A DNA stretch of 64,000 nucleotides from Pithys albifrons albifrons (taxonomy: Eukaryota > Chordata > Aves > Passeriformes > Thamnophilidae), in the NCBI RefSeq assembly GCF_047495875.1, contig NC_092479.1, positions 9,756,806 through 9,820,805 of the forward strand. The letters are read 5' to 3'. Numbering within the stretch: the stretch's first letter is position 1; each line of letters begins with the position of its first letter. The notes beneath the pieces are model-generated. The model searched no databases. It had not been told where the DNA came from and saw only the letters and a program-made list of their open reading frames with translations. This document shows, piece by piece, positions 48,601-61,100 of this stretch. Made by a program: the position numbers and the translations under genes.

Positions 48601-50226
48601 AAAAAAGGGCCAGGACAGAAAGCGATTGCTCCTTTTCTAGGGTCAATAGGGCCCCATCATTGGCACCTGAGAGCCAAAGGCTGCCGCCTTTTCCCTGGGC
48701 GCAAAGCTCGACGGCGCGGGCCACGTGCAGGTCCGGGAAAGTGCCATTTTTCAGCCCAGAATTCCGGACGGACGAAGATTGCTGCCAGGAAAAAAGGGCC
48801 AGGACAGAAAGCGATTGCTCCTTTTCTAGGGTCAATAGGGCCCCATCATTGGCACCTGAGAGCCAAAGGCTGCCGCCTTTTCCCTGGGCGCAAAGCTCGA
48901 CGGCGCGGGCCACGTGCAGGTCCGGGAAAGTGCCATTTTTCAGCCCAGAATTCCGGACGGACGAAGATTGCTGCCAGGAAAAAAGGGCCAGGACAGAAAG
49001 CCATTGCTCCTTTTCTAGGGTCAATAGGGCCCCATCATTGGCACCTGAGAGCCAAAGGCTGCCGCCTTTTCCCTGGGCGCAAAGCTCGACGGCGCGGGCC
49101 ACGTGCAGGTCCGGGAAAGTGCCATTTTTCAGCCCAGAATCCCGGACGGACGAAGATTCCTGCCAGGAAAAAAGGGCCAGGACAGAAAGCGATTGCTCCT
49201 TTTCTAGGGTCAATAGGGCCCCATCATTGGCACCTGAGAGCCAAAGGCTGCCGCCTTTTCCCTGGGCGCAAAGCTCGACGGCGCGGGCCACGTGCAGGTC
49301 CGGGAAAGTGCCATTTTTCAGCCCAGAATTCCGGACGGACGAAGATTCCTGCCAGGAAAAGAGTGCCAGGACAGAAAGAGATTGCTCTTTTTCTAGGGTC
49401 AATAGGGCCCCATCATTGGCACCTGAGAGCCAAAGGCTGCCGCCTTTTCCCTGGGCGCAAAGCTCGACGGCGCGGGCCACGTGCAGGTCCGGGAAAGTGC
49501 CATTTTTCAGCCCAGAATTCCGGACGGACGAAGATTGCTGCCAGGAAAAAAGAGCCAGGACAGAATGCCATTGCTCCTTTTCTAGGGTCAATAGGGCCCC
49601 ATCATTGGCACCTGAGAGCCAAAGGCTGCCGCCTTTTCCCTGGGCGCAAAGCTCGACGGCGCGGGCCACGTGCAGGTCCGGGAAAGTGCCATTTTTCAGC
49701 CCAGAATTCCGGACGGACGAAGATTGCTGCCAGGAAAAAAGGGCCAGGACAGAAAGCGATTGCTCCTTTTCTAGGGTCAATAGGGCCCCATCATTGGCAC
49801 CCGAGAGCCAAAGGCTGCCGCCTTTTCCCTGGGCGCAAAGCTCGACGGCGCGGGCCACGTGCAGGTCCGGGAAAGTGCCATTTTTCAGCCCAGAATTCCG
49901 GACGGACGAAGATTCCTGCCAGGAAAAGAGAGCCAGGACAGAAAGCGATTGCTCCTTTTCTAGAGTCAATAGGGCCCCATCATTGGCACCTGAGAGCCAA
50001 AGGCTGCCGCCTTTTCCCTGGGCGCAAAGCTCGACGGCGCGGGCCACGTGCAGGTCCGGGAAAGTGCCATTTTTCAGCCCAGAATTCCGGACGGACGAAG
50101 ATTGCTGCCAGGAAAAAAGGGCCAGGACAGAAAGCGATTGCTCCTTTTCTAGGGTCAATAGGGCCCCATCATTGGCACCTGAGAGCCAAAGGCTGCCGCC
50201 TTTTCCCTGGGCGCAAAGCTCGACGG
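45691..50226. repeat. 24-monomer higher-order unit, copy 1 (4536 bp)
   Basis: Variants recur 4536 bp (24 x 189) later: GCGCAGGCC at 45691 and 50227; GTGTCATTTTTCAGCCTAG at about 46663 with GCTGCGAGG and its partner near 51199; AAAAAGGGGCC near 47655 and 52191; GCAGATCCGG at 47971 and 52507; CCACATGCAGG near 48154 and 52690; and GCAAAGGTCGAC near 48325 and 52861. From about 48440 to 50226 the unit is filled with the GTTTCCC/AGAAGTCC/GGACCAAG, AATCCC, GAGTGCC, AGAATGCC and GAGAGCC/TAGAGTC monomers of the 26-monomer family, so this order was built from the older one. Confidence 0.87.
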
Positions 50227-52967
50227 CGCAGGCCACGTGCAGGTCCGGGAAAGTGCCATTTTTCAGCCCAGAATTCCGGACGGACGAAGATTCCTGCCAG
50301 GAAAAAAGGGCCAGGACAGAAAGCGATTGCTCCTTTTCTAGGGTCAATAGGGCCCCATCATTGGCACCTGAGAGCCAAAGGCTGCCGCCTTTTCCCTGGG
50401 CGCAAAGCTCGACGGCGCGGGCCACGTGCAGGTCCGGGAAAGTGCCATTTTTCAGCCCAGAATTCCGGACGGACGAAGATTGCTGCCAGGAAAAGAGAGC
50501 CAGGACAGAAAGCGATTGCTCCTTTTCTAGGGTCAATAGGGCCCCATCATTGGCACCTGAGAGCCAAAGGCTGCCGCCTTTTCCCTGGGCGCAAAGCTCG
50601 ACGGCGCGGGCCACGTGCAGGTCCGGGAAAGTGCCATTTTTCAGCCCAGAAGTCCGGACGGACCAAGATTGCTGCCAGGAAAAAAGGGCCAGGACAGAAA
50701 GCGATTGCTCCTTTTCTAGGGTCAATAGGGCCCCATCATTGGCACCTGAGAGCCAAAGGCTGCCGCCTTTTCCCTGGGCGCAAAGCTCGACGGCGCGGGC
50801 CACGTGCAGGTCCGGGAAAGTGCCATTTTTCGGCCCAGAATTCCGGACGGACGAAGATTGCTGCCAGGAAAAAAGGGCCAGGACAGAAAGCCATTGCTCC
50901 TTTTCTAGGGTCAATAGGGCCCCATCATTGGCACCTGAGAGCCAAAGGCTGCCGCCTTTTCCCTGGGCGCAAAGCTCGACGGCGCGGGCCACGTGCAGGT
51001 CCGGGAAAGTGCCATTTTTCAGCCCAGAATTCCGGACGGACGAAGATTCCTGCCAGGAAAAAAGGGCCAGGACAGAAAGCGATTGCTCCTTTTCTAGGGT
51101 CAATAGGGCCCCATCATTGGCACCTGAGAGCCAAAGGCTGCCGCCTTTTCCCTGGGCGCAAAGCTCGACGGCGCGGGCCACGTGCAGGTCCGGGAAAGTG
51201 TCATTTTTCAGCCTAGAATTCCGGACGGACGAAGATTGCTGCGAGGAAAAAAGGGCCAGGACAGAAAGCGATTGCTCCTTTTCTAGGGTCAATAGGGCCC
51301 CATCATTGGCACCTGAGAGCCAAAGGCTGCCGCCTTTTCCCTGGGCGCAAAGCTCGACGGCGCGGGCCACGTGCAGGTCCGGGAAAGTGCCATTTTTCAG
51401 CCCAGAATTCCGGACGGACGAAGATTGCTGCCAGGAAAAAAGGGCCAGGACAGAAAGCGATTGCTCCTTTTCTAGGGTCAATAGGGCCCCATCATTGGCA
51501 CCTGAGAGCCAAAGGCTGCCGCCTTTTCCCTGGGCGCAAAGCTCGACGGCGCGGGCCACGTGCAGGTCCGGGAAAGTGCCATTTTTCAGCCCAGAATTCC
51601 GGACGGACGAAGATTCCTGCCAGGAAAAAAGGGCCAGGACAGAAAGCGATTGCTCCTTTTCTAGGGTCAATAGGGCCCCATCATTGGCACCTGAGAGCCA
51701 AAGGCTGCCGCCTTTTCCCTGGGCGCAAAGCTCGACGGCGCGGGCCACGTGCAGGTCCGGGAAAGTGCCATTTTTCAGCCCAGAATTCCGGACGGACGAA
51801 GATTGCTGCCAGGAAAAAAGGGCCAGGACAGAAAGCGATTGCTCCTTTTCTAGGGTCAATAGGGCCCCATCATTGGCACCTGAGAGCCAAAGGCTGCCGC
51901 CTTTTCCCTGGGCGCAAAGCTCGACGGCGCGGGCCACGTGCAGGTCCGGGAAAGTGCCATTTTTCAGCCCAGAATTCCGGACGGACGAAGATTGCTGCCA
52001 GGAAAAAAGGGCCAGGACAGAAAGCGATTGCTCCTTTTCTAGGGTCAATAGGGCCCCATCATTGGCACCTGAGAGCCAAAGGCTGCCGCCTTTTCCCTGG
52101 GCGCAAAGCTCGACGGCGCGGGCCACGTGCAGGTCCGGGAAAGTGCCATTTTTCGGCCCAGAATTCCGGACGGACGAAGATTGCTGCCAGGAAAAAGGGG
52201 CCAGGACAGAAAGCGATTGCTCCTTTTCTAGGGTCAATAGGGCCCCATCATTGGCACCTGAGAGCCAAAGGCTGCCGCCTTTTCCCTGGGCGCAAAGCTC
52301 GACGGCGCGGGCCACGTGCAGGTCCGGGAAAGTGCCATTTTTCAGCCTAGAATTCCGGACGGACGAAGATTCCTGCCAGGAAAAAAGGGCCAGGACAGAA
52401 AGCGATTGCTCCTTTTCTAGGGTCAATAGGGCCCCATCATTGGCACCTGAGAGCCAAAGGCTGCCGCCTTTTCCCTGGGCGCAAAGCTCGACGGCGCGGG
52501 CCACGTGCAGATCCGGGAAAGTGTCATTTTTCAGCCTAGAATTCCGGACGGACGAAGATTGCTGCCAGGAAAAAAGGGCCAGGACAGAAAGCGATTGCTC
52601 CTTTTCTAGGGTCAATAGGGCCCCATCATTGGCACCTGAGAGCCAAAGGCTGCCGCCTTTTCCCTGGGCGCAAAGCTCGACGGCGCGGGCCACATGCAGG
52701 TCCGGGAAAGTGCCATTTTTCAGCCCAGAATTCCGGACGGACGAAGATTGCTGCCAGGAAAAGAGAGCCAGGACAGAAAGCGATTGCTCCTTTTCTAGGG
52801 TCAATAGGGCCCCATCATTGGCACCTGAGAGCCAAAGGCTGCCGCCTTTTCCCTGGGCGCAAAGGTCGACGGCGCGGGCCACGTGCAGGTCCGGGAAAGT
52901 GCCATTTTTCGGCCCAGAATTCCGGACGGACGAAGATTGCTGCCAGGAAAAAAGGGCCAGGACAGAA
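50227..52967. repeat. 24-monomer higher-order unit, copy 2 (partial)
   Basis: It repeats the left about 2.7 kb of copy 1 variant for variant, ending near 52967, where copy 1 reads AAGCCATTG and this copy AAGCGATTG. The next monomers then stop matching (copy 1 has GTTTCCCTGGGTG, here the ordinary CTTTTCCCTGGGCG). One monomer near 50650 carries AGAAGTCC with GGACCAAG, which copy 1 lacks at that place, pointing to a small conversion from a neighbouring unit. Confidence 0.85.
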
Positions 52968-55186
52968 AGCGATTGCTCCTTTTCTAGGGTCAATAGGGCC
53001 CCATCATTGGCACCTGAGAGCCAAAGGCTGCCGCCTTTTCCCTGGGCGCAAAGCTCGATGGCGCGGGCCACGTGCAGGTCCGGGAAAGTGCCATTTTTCA
53101 GCCCAGAATTCCGGACGGACGAAGATTCCTGCCAGGAAAAAAGGGCCAGGACAGAAAGCGATTGCTCCTTTTCTAAGGTCAATAGGGCCCCATCATTGGC
53201 ACCTGAGAGCCAAAGGCTGCCGCCTTTTCCGTGGGCGCAAAGCTCGACGGCGCGGGCCACGTGCAGGTCCGGGAAAGTGCCATTTTTCAGCCCAGAATTC
53301 CGGACGGACGAAGATTGCTGCCAGGAAAAAAGGGCCAGGACTGAAAGCCATTGCTCCTTTTCTAGGGTCAATAGGGCCCCATCATTGGCACCTGAGAGCC
53401 AAAGGCTGCCGCCTTTTCCCTGGGCGCAAAGCTCGACGGCGCGGGCCACGTGCAGGTCCGGGAAAGTGCCATTTTTCAGCCCAGAATTCCGGACGGACGA
53501 AGATTCCTGCCAGGAAAAAAGGGCCAGGACAGAAAGCGATTGCTCCTTTTCTAGGGTCAATAGGGCCCCATCATTGGCACCTGAGAGCCAAAGGCTGCCG
53601 CCTTTTCCCTGGGCGCAAAGCTCGACGGCGCGGGCCACGTGCAGGTCCGGGAAAGTGCCATTTTTCAGCCCAGAATTCCGGACGGACGAAGATTGCTGCC
53701 AGGAAAAGAGAGCCAGGACAGAAAGCGATTGCTCCTTTTCTAGGGTCAATAGGGCCCCATCATTGGCACCTGAGAGCCAAAGGCTGCCGCCTTTTCCCTG
53801 GGCGCAAAGCTCGACGGCGCGGGCCACGTGCAGGTCCGGGAAAGTGCCATTTTTCAGCCCAGAATTCCGGACGGACGAAGATTGCTGCCAGGAAAAAAGG
53901 GCCAGGACAGAAAGCCATTGCTCCTTTTCTAGGGTCAATAGGGCCCCATCATTGGCACCTGAGAGCCAAAGGCTGCCGCCTTTTCCCTGGGCGCAAAGCT
54001 CGACGGCGCGGGCCACGTGCAGGTCCGGGAAAGTGCCATTTTTCAGCCCAGAATTCCGGACGGACGAAGATTCCTGCCAGGAAAAAAGGGCCAGGATAGA
54101 AAGCGATTGCTCCTTTTCTAAGGTCAATAGGGCCCCATCATTGGCACCTGAGAGCCAAAGGCTGCCGCCTTTTCCCTGGGCGCAAAGCTCGACGGCGCGG
54201 GCCACGTGCAGGTCCGGGAAAGTGCCATTTTTCAGCCCAGAATTCCGGACGGACGAAGATTGCTGCCAGGAAAAAAGGGCCAGGACAGAAAGCGATTGCT
54301 CCTTTTCTAGGGTCAATAGGGCCCCATCATTGGCACCCGAGAGCCAAAGGCTGCCGCCTTTTCCCTGGGCGCAAAGCTCGACGGCGCGGGCCACGTGCAG
54401 GTCCGGGAAAGTGCCATTTTTCAGCCCAGAATTCCGGACGGACGAAGATTGCTGCCAGGAAAAAAGGGCCAGGACAGAAAGCCATTGCTCCTTTTCTAGG
54501 GTCAATAGGGCCCCATCATTGGCACCTGAGAGCCAAAGGCTGCCGCCTTTTCCCTGGGCGCAAAGCTCGACGGCGCGGGCCACGTGCAGGTCCGGGAAAG
54601 TGCCATTTTTCAGCCCAGAATTCCGGACGGACGAAGATTGCTGCCAGGAAAAAAGGGCCAGGACAGAAAGCGATTGCTCCTTTTCTAGGGTCAATAGGGC
54701 CCCATCATTGGCACCTGAGAGCCAAAGGCTGCCGCCTTTTCCCTGGGCGCAAAGCTCGACGGCGCGGGCCACGTGCAGGTCCGGGAAAGTGCCATTTTTC
54801 AGCCCAGAATTCCGGACGGACGAAGATTGCTGCCAGGAAAAAAGGGCCAGGACAGAAAGCCATTGCTCCTTTTCTAGGGTCAATAGGGCCCCATCATTGG
54901 CACCTGAGAGCCAAAGGCTGCCGCCTTTTCCCTGGGCGCAAAGCTCGACGGCGCGGGCCACGTGCAGGTCCGGGAAAGTGCCATTTTTCAGCCCAGAATT
55001 CCGGACGGACGAAGATTGCTGCCAGGAAAAAAGGGCCAGGACAGAAAGCCATTGCTCCTTTTCTAGGGTCAATAGGGCCCCATCATTGGCACCTGAGAGC
55101 CAAAGGCTGCCGCCTTTTCCCTGGGCGCAAAGCTCGACGGCGCGGGCCACGTGCAGGTCCGGGAAAGTGCCATTTTTCAGCCCAGA
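52968..55186. repeat. Transition zone of array B
   Basis: About twelve ordinary monomers lie here with no marker order shared with the 24- or 26-monomer units. Scattered variants are CTCGATGG (about 53055), CTAAGG (about 53174 and 54120), TTTTCCGTGGG (about 53230) and GGATAGAAAG (about 54094). The CTAAGG at 54120 may already belong to the segment shared with array A (8174). I see nothing else in it. Confidence 0.7.
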
Positions 55187-58100
55187 ATTCCGGGTGGACG
55201 AAGATTGCTGCCAGGAAAAAAGGGCCAGGACAGAAAGCCATTGCTCCTTTTCTAGGGTCAATAGGGCCCCATCATTGGCACCTGAGAGCCAAAGGCTGCC
55301 GCCTTTTCCCTGGGCGCAAAGCTCGACGGCGCGGGCCACGTGCAGGTCCGGGAAAGTGCCATTTTTCAGCCCAGAATTCCGGACGGACGAAGATTGCTGC
55401 CAGGAAAAAAGGGCCAGGACAGAAAGCCATTGCTCCTTTTCTAGGGTCAATAGGGCCCCATCATTGGCACCTGAGAGCCAAAGGCTGCCGCCTTTTCCCT
55501 GGGCGCAAAGCTCGACGGCGCGGGCCACGTGCAGGTCCGGGAAAGTGCCATTTTTCAGCCCAGAATTCCGGACGGACGAAGATTGCTGCCAGGAGAAAAG
55601 GGCCAGGACTGAAAGCCATTGCTCCTTTTCTAGGGTCAATAGGGCCCCATCATTGGCACCTGAGAGCCAAAGGCTGCCGCCTTTTCCCTGGGCGCAAAGC
55701 TCGACGGCGCGGGCCACGTGCAGGTCCGGGAAAGTGCCATTTTTCAGCCCAGAATTCCGGACGGACGAAGATTGCTGCCAGGAAAAAAGGGCCAGGACAG
55801 AAAGCCATTGCTCCTTTTCTAGGGTCAATAGGGCCCCATCATTGGCACCTGAGAGCCAAAGGCTGCCGCCTTTTCCCTGGGCGCAAAGCTCGACGGCGCG
55901 GGCCACGTGCAGGTCCGGGAAAGTGCCATTTTTCAGCCCAGAATTCCGGACGGACGAAGATTGCTGCCAGGAAAAAAGGGCCAGGACAGAAAGCGATTGC
56001 TCCTTTTCTAGGGTCAATAGGGCCCCATCATTGGCACCCGAGAGCCAAAGGCTGCCGCCTTTTCCCTGGGCGCAAAGCTCGACGGCGCGTGCCACGTGCA
56101 GGTCCGGGAAAGTGCCATTTTTCAGCCCACAATTCCAGATGGACGAAGATTCCTGCCAGGGAAAAGGTGCCAGGACAGAAAGCGATTGTTCCTTTTCTAG
56201 GGTTAATGGGGCCCCATCATTGGCACCTGAGAGCCAAAGGCTGCCGCCTTTTCCCTGGGCGCAAAGCTCGACGGCGCGGGCCACGTGCAGGTCCGGGAAA
56301 GTGCCATTTTTCAGCCCAGAATTCCGGACGGACGAAGATTGCTGCCAGGAAAAAAGGGCCAGGACGGAAAGCCATTGCTCCTTTTCTAGGGTCAATAGGG
56401 CCCCATCATTGGCACCTGAGAGCCAAAGGCTGCCGCCTTTTCCCTGGGCGCAAAGCTCGACGGCGCGGGCCACGTGCAGGTCCGGGAAAGTGCCATTTTT
56501 CAGCCCAGAATTCCGGACGGACGAAGATTGCTGCCAGGAAAAAAGGGCCAGGACAGAAAGCGATTGCTCCTTTTCTAGGGTCAATAGGGCCCCATCATTG
56601 GCACCTGAGAGCCAAAGGCTGCCGCCTTTTCCCTGGGCGCAAAGCTCGACGGCGCGTGCCACGTGCAGGTCCGGGAAAGTGCCATTTTTCAGCCCAGAAT
56701 TCCGGACGGACGAAGATTGCTGCCAGGAAAAAAGGGCCAGGACAGAAAGCGATTGCTCCTTTTCTAGGGTCAATAGGGCCCCATCATTGGCACCTGAGAG
56801 CCAAAGGCTGCCGCCTTTTCCCTGGGCGCAAAGCTCGACGGCGCGGGCCACGTGCAGGTCCGGGAAAGTGACATTTTTCAGCCCAGAATCCCGGACGGAC
56901 GAAGATTGCTGCCAGGAAAAAAGGGCCAGGACAGAAAGCGATTGCTCCTTTTCTAGGGTCAATAGGGCCCCATCATTGGCACCTGAGAGCCAAAGGCTGC
57001 CGCCTTTTCCCTGGGCGCAAAGCTCGACGGCGCGGGCCACGTGCAGGTCCGGGAAAGTGCCATTTTTCAGCCCAGAATTCCGGACGGACGAAGATTGCTG
57101 CCAGGAAAAAAGGGCCAGGACTGAAAGCGATTGCTCCTTTTCTAGGGTCAATAGGGCCCCATCATTGGCACTTGAGAGCCAAAGGCTGCCGCCTTTTCCC
57201 TGGGCGCAAAGCTCGACGGCGCGGGCCACGTGCAGGTCCGGGAAAGTGCCATTTTTCAGCCCAGAATTCCGGACGGACTAAGATTGCTGCCAGGAAAAAA
57301 GAGCCAGGACAGAATGCCATTGCTCCTTTTCTAGGGTCAATAGGGCCCCATCATTGGCACCTGAGAGCCAAAGGCTGCCGCCTTTTCCCTGGGCGCAAAG
57401 CTCGATGGCGCGGGCCACGTGCAGGTCCGGGAAAGTGCCATTTTTCAGCCCAGAATCCCGGACGGACGAAGATTGCTGCCAGGAAAAAAGGGTCAGGACA
57501 GAAAGCGATTGCTCCTTTTCTAGGGTCAATAGGGCCCCATCATTGGCACCTGAGAGCCAAAGGCTGCCGCCTTTTCCCTGGGCGCAAAGCTCGACGGCGC
57601 GGGCCACGTGCAGGTCCGGGAAAGTGCCATTTTTCAGCCCAGAATTCCGGACGGACGAAGATTCCTGCCAGGAAAAAAGGGCCAGGACAGAAAGCGATTG
57701 CTCCTTTTCTAGGGTCAATAGGGCCCCATCATTGGCACCTGAGAGCCAAAGGCTGCCGCCTTTTCCCTGGGCGCAAAGCTCGACGGCGCGGGCCACGTGC
57801 AGGTCCGGGAAAGTGCCATTTTTCAGCCCAGAATTCCGGACGGACGAAGATTCCTGCCAGGAAAAAAGGGCCAGGACAGAAAGCGATTGCTCCTTTTCTA
57901 GGGTCAATAGGGCCCCATCATTGGCACCTGAGAGCCAAAGGCTGCCGCCTTTTCCCTGGGCGCAAAGCTCGACGGCGCGGGCCACGTGCAGGTCCGGGAA
58001 AGTGCCATTTTTCAGCCCAGAATTCCGGACGGACGAAGATTCCTGCCAGGAAAAGAGGGCCAGGACAGAAAGCGATTGCTCCTTTTCTAGGGTCAATAGG

Positions 58101-61100
58101 GCCCCATCATTGGCACCTGAGAGCCAAAGGCTGCCGCCTTTTCCCTGGGCGCAAAGCTCGACGGCGCGGGCCACGTGCAGGTCCGGGAAAGTGCCATTTT
58201 TCAGCCCAGAATTCCGGACAGACGAAGATTCCTGGAAGAAAAAGAGGGACAGGACTGAAAGCGATTGCTCCTTTTCTAGGGTCAATAGGGCCCCATCATT
58301 GGCACCTGAGAGCCAAAGGCTGCCGCCTTTTCCCTGGGCGCAAAGCTCGACGGCGCGGGCCACGTGCAGGTCCGGGAAAGTGCCATTTTTCAGCCCAGAA
58401 TTCCGGACGGACGAAGATTGCTGCCAGGAAAAAAGGGCCAGGACTGAAAGCCATTGCTCCTTTTCTAGGGTCAATAGGGCCCCATCATTGGCACCTGAGA
58501 GCCAAAGGCTGCCGCCTTTTCCCTGGGCGCAAAGCTCGACGGCGCGGGCCACGTGCAGGTCCGGGAAAGTGCCATTTTTCAGCCCAGAATTCCGGACGGA
58601 CGAAGATTGCTGCCAGGAAAAAAGGGCCAGGACAGAAAGCCATTGCTCCTTTTCTAGGGTCAATAGGGCCCCATCATTGGCACCTGAGAGCCAAAGGCTG
58701 CCGCCTTTTCCCTGGGCGCAAAGCTCGACGGCGCGGGCCACGTGCAGGTCCGGGAAAGTGCCATTTTTCAGCCCAGAATTCCGGACGGACGAAGATTGCT
58801 GCCAGGAAAAGAGAGCCAGGACAGAAAGCGATTGCTCCTTTTCTAGGGTCAATAGGGCCCCATCATTGGCACCTGAGAGCCAAAGGCTGCCGCCTTTTCC
58901 CTGGGCGCAAAGCTCGACGGCGCGGGCCACGTGCAGGTCCGGGAAAGTGCCATTTTTCAGCCCAGAATCCCGGACGGACGAAGATTGCTGCCAGGAAAAA
59001 AGGGCCAGGACAGAAAGCCATTGCTCCTTTTCTAGGGTCAATAGGGCCCCATCATTGGCACCTGAGAGCCAAAGGCTGCCGCCTTTTCCCTGGGCGCAAA
59101 GCTCGACGGCGCGGGCCACGTGCAGGTCCGGGAAAGTGCCATTTTTCAGCCCAGAATTCCGGACGGACGAAGATTCCTGCCAGGAAAAAAGGGCCAGGAT
59201 AGAAAGCGATTGCTCCTTTTCTAAGGTCAATAGGGCCCCATCATTGGCACCTGAGAGCCAAAGGCTGCCGCCTTTTCCCTGGGCGCAAAGCTCGACGGCG
59301 CGGGCCACGTGCAGGTCCGGGAAAGTGCCATTTTTCAGCCCAGAATTCCGGACGGACGAAGATTGCTGCCAGGAAAAAAGGGCCAGGACAGAAAGCCATT
59401 GCTCCTTTTCTAGGGTCAATAGGGCCCCATCATTGGCACCTGAGAGCCAAAGGCTGCCGCCTTTTCCCTGGGCGCAAAGCTCGACGGCGCGGGCCACGTG
59501 CAGGTCCGGGAAAGTGCCATTTTTCAGCCCAGAATTCCGGACGGACGAAGATTCCTGCCAGGAAAAAAGGGCCAGGACTGAAAGCGATTGCTCCTTTTCT
59601 AGGGTCAATAGGGCCCCATCATTGGCACCTGAGAGCCAAAGGCTGCCGCCTTTTCCCTGGGCGCAAAGCTCGACGGCGCGGGCCACGTGCAGGTCCGGGA
59701 AAGTGCCATTTTTCAGCCCAGAATTCCGGATGGACGAAGATTGCTGCCAGGAAAAAAGGGCCAGGACAGAAAGCCATTGCTCCTTTTCTAGGGTCAATAG
59801 GGCCCCATCATTGGCACCTGAGAGCCAAAGGCTGCCGCCTTTTCCCTGGGCGCAAAGCTCAACGGCGCGGGCCACGTGCAGGTCCGGGAAAGTGCCATTT
59901 TTCGGCCCAGAATTCCGGACGGACGAAGATTGCTGCCAGGAAAAAAGGGCCAGGACAGAAAGCGATTGCTCCTTTTCTAGGGTCAATAGGGCCCCATCAT
60001 TGGCACCCGAGAGCCAAAGGCTGCCGCCTTTTCCCTGGGCGCAAAGCTCGACAGCGCGGGCCACGTGCAGGTCCGGGAAAGTGCCATTTTTCAGCCCAGA
60101 ATTCCGGACGGACGAAGATTGCTGCCAGGAAAAAAGGGCCAGGACAGAAAGCGATTGCTCCTTTTCTAGGGTCAATAGGGCCCCATCATTGGCACCTGAG
60201 AGCCAAAGGCTGCCGCCTTTTCCCTGGGCGCAAAGCTCGACGGCGCGGGCCACGTGCAGGTCCGGGAAAGTGCCATTTTTCGGCCCAGAATTCCGGACGG
60301 ACGAAGATTGCTGCCAGGAAAAAAGGGCCAGGACAGAAAGCGATTGCTCCTTTTCTAGGGTCAATAGGGCCCCATCATTGGCACCTGAGAGCCAAAGGCT
60401 GCCGCCTTTTCCCTGGGCGCAAAGCTCGACGGCGCGGGCCACGTGCAGGTCCGGGAAAGTGCCATTTTTCGGCCCAGAATTCCGGACGGACGAAGATTCC
60501 TGCCAGGAAAAAAGGGCCAGGACAGAAAGCGATTGCTCCTTTTCTAGGGTCAATAGGGCCCCATCATTGGCACCTGAGAGCCAAAGGCTGCCGCCTTTTC
60601 CCTGGGCGCAAAGCTCGACGGCGCGGGCCACGTGCAGGTCCGGAAAAGTGCCATTTTTCAGCCGAGAATCCCGGACGGACGAAGATTGCTGCCAGGAAAA
60701 AAGGGCCAGGACAGAAAGCGATTGCTCCTTTTCTAGGGTCAATAGGGCCCCATCATTGGCACCTGAGAGCCAAAGGCTGCCGCCTTTTCCCTGGGCGCAA
60801 AGCTCGACGGCGCGGGCCACGTGCAGGTCCGGGAAAGTGCCATTTCTCAGCCCAGAATTCCGGACGGACGAAGATTCCTGCCAGGAAAAAAGGGCCAGGA
60901 CAGAAAGCGATTGCTCCTTTTCTAGGGTCAATAGGGCCCCATCATTGGCACCTGAGAGCCAAAGGCTGCCGCCTTTTCCCTGGGCGCAAAGCTCGACGGC
61001 GCGGGCCACGTGCAGGTCCGGGAAAGTGCCATTTTTCAGCCCAGAATTCCGGACGGACGAAGATTGCTGCCAGGAAAAAAGAGCCAGGACAGAATGCCAT

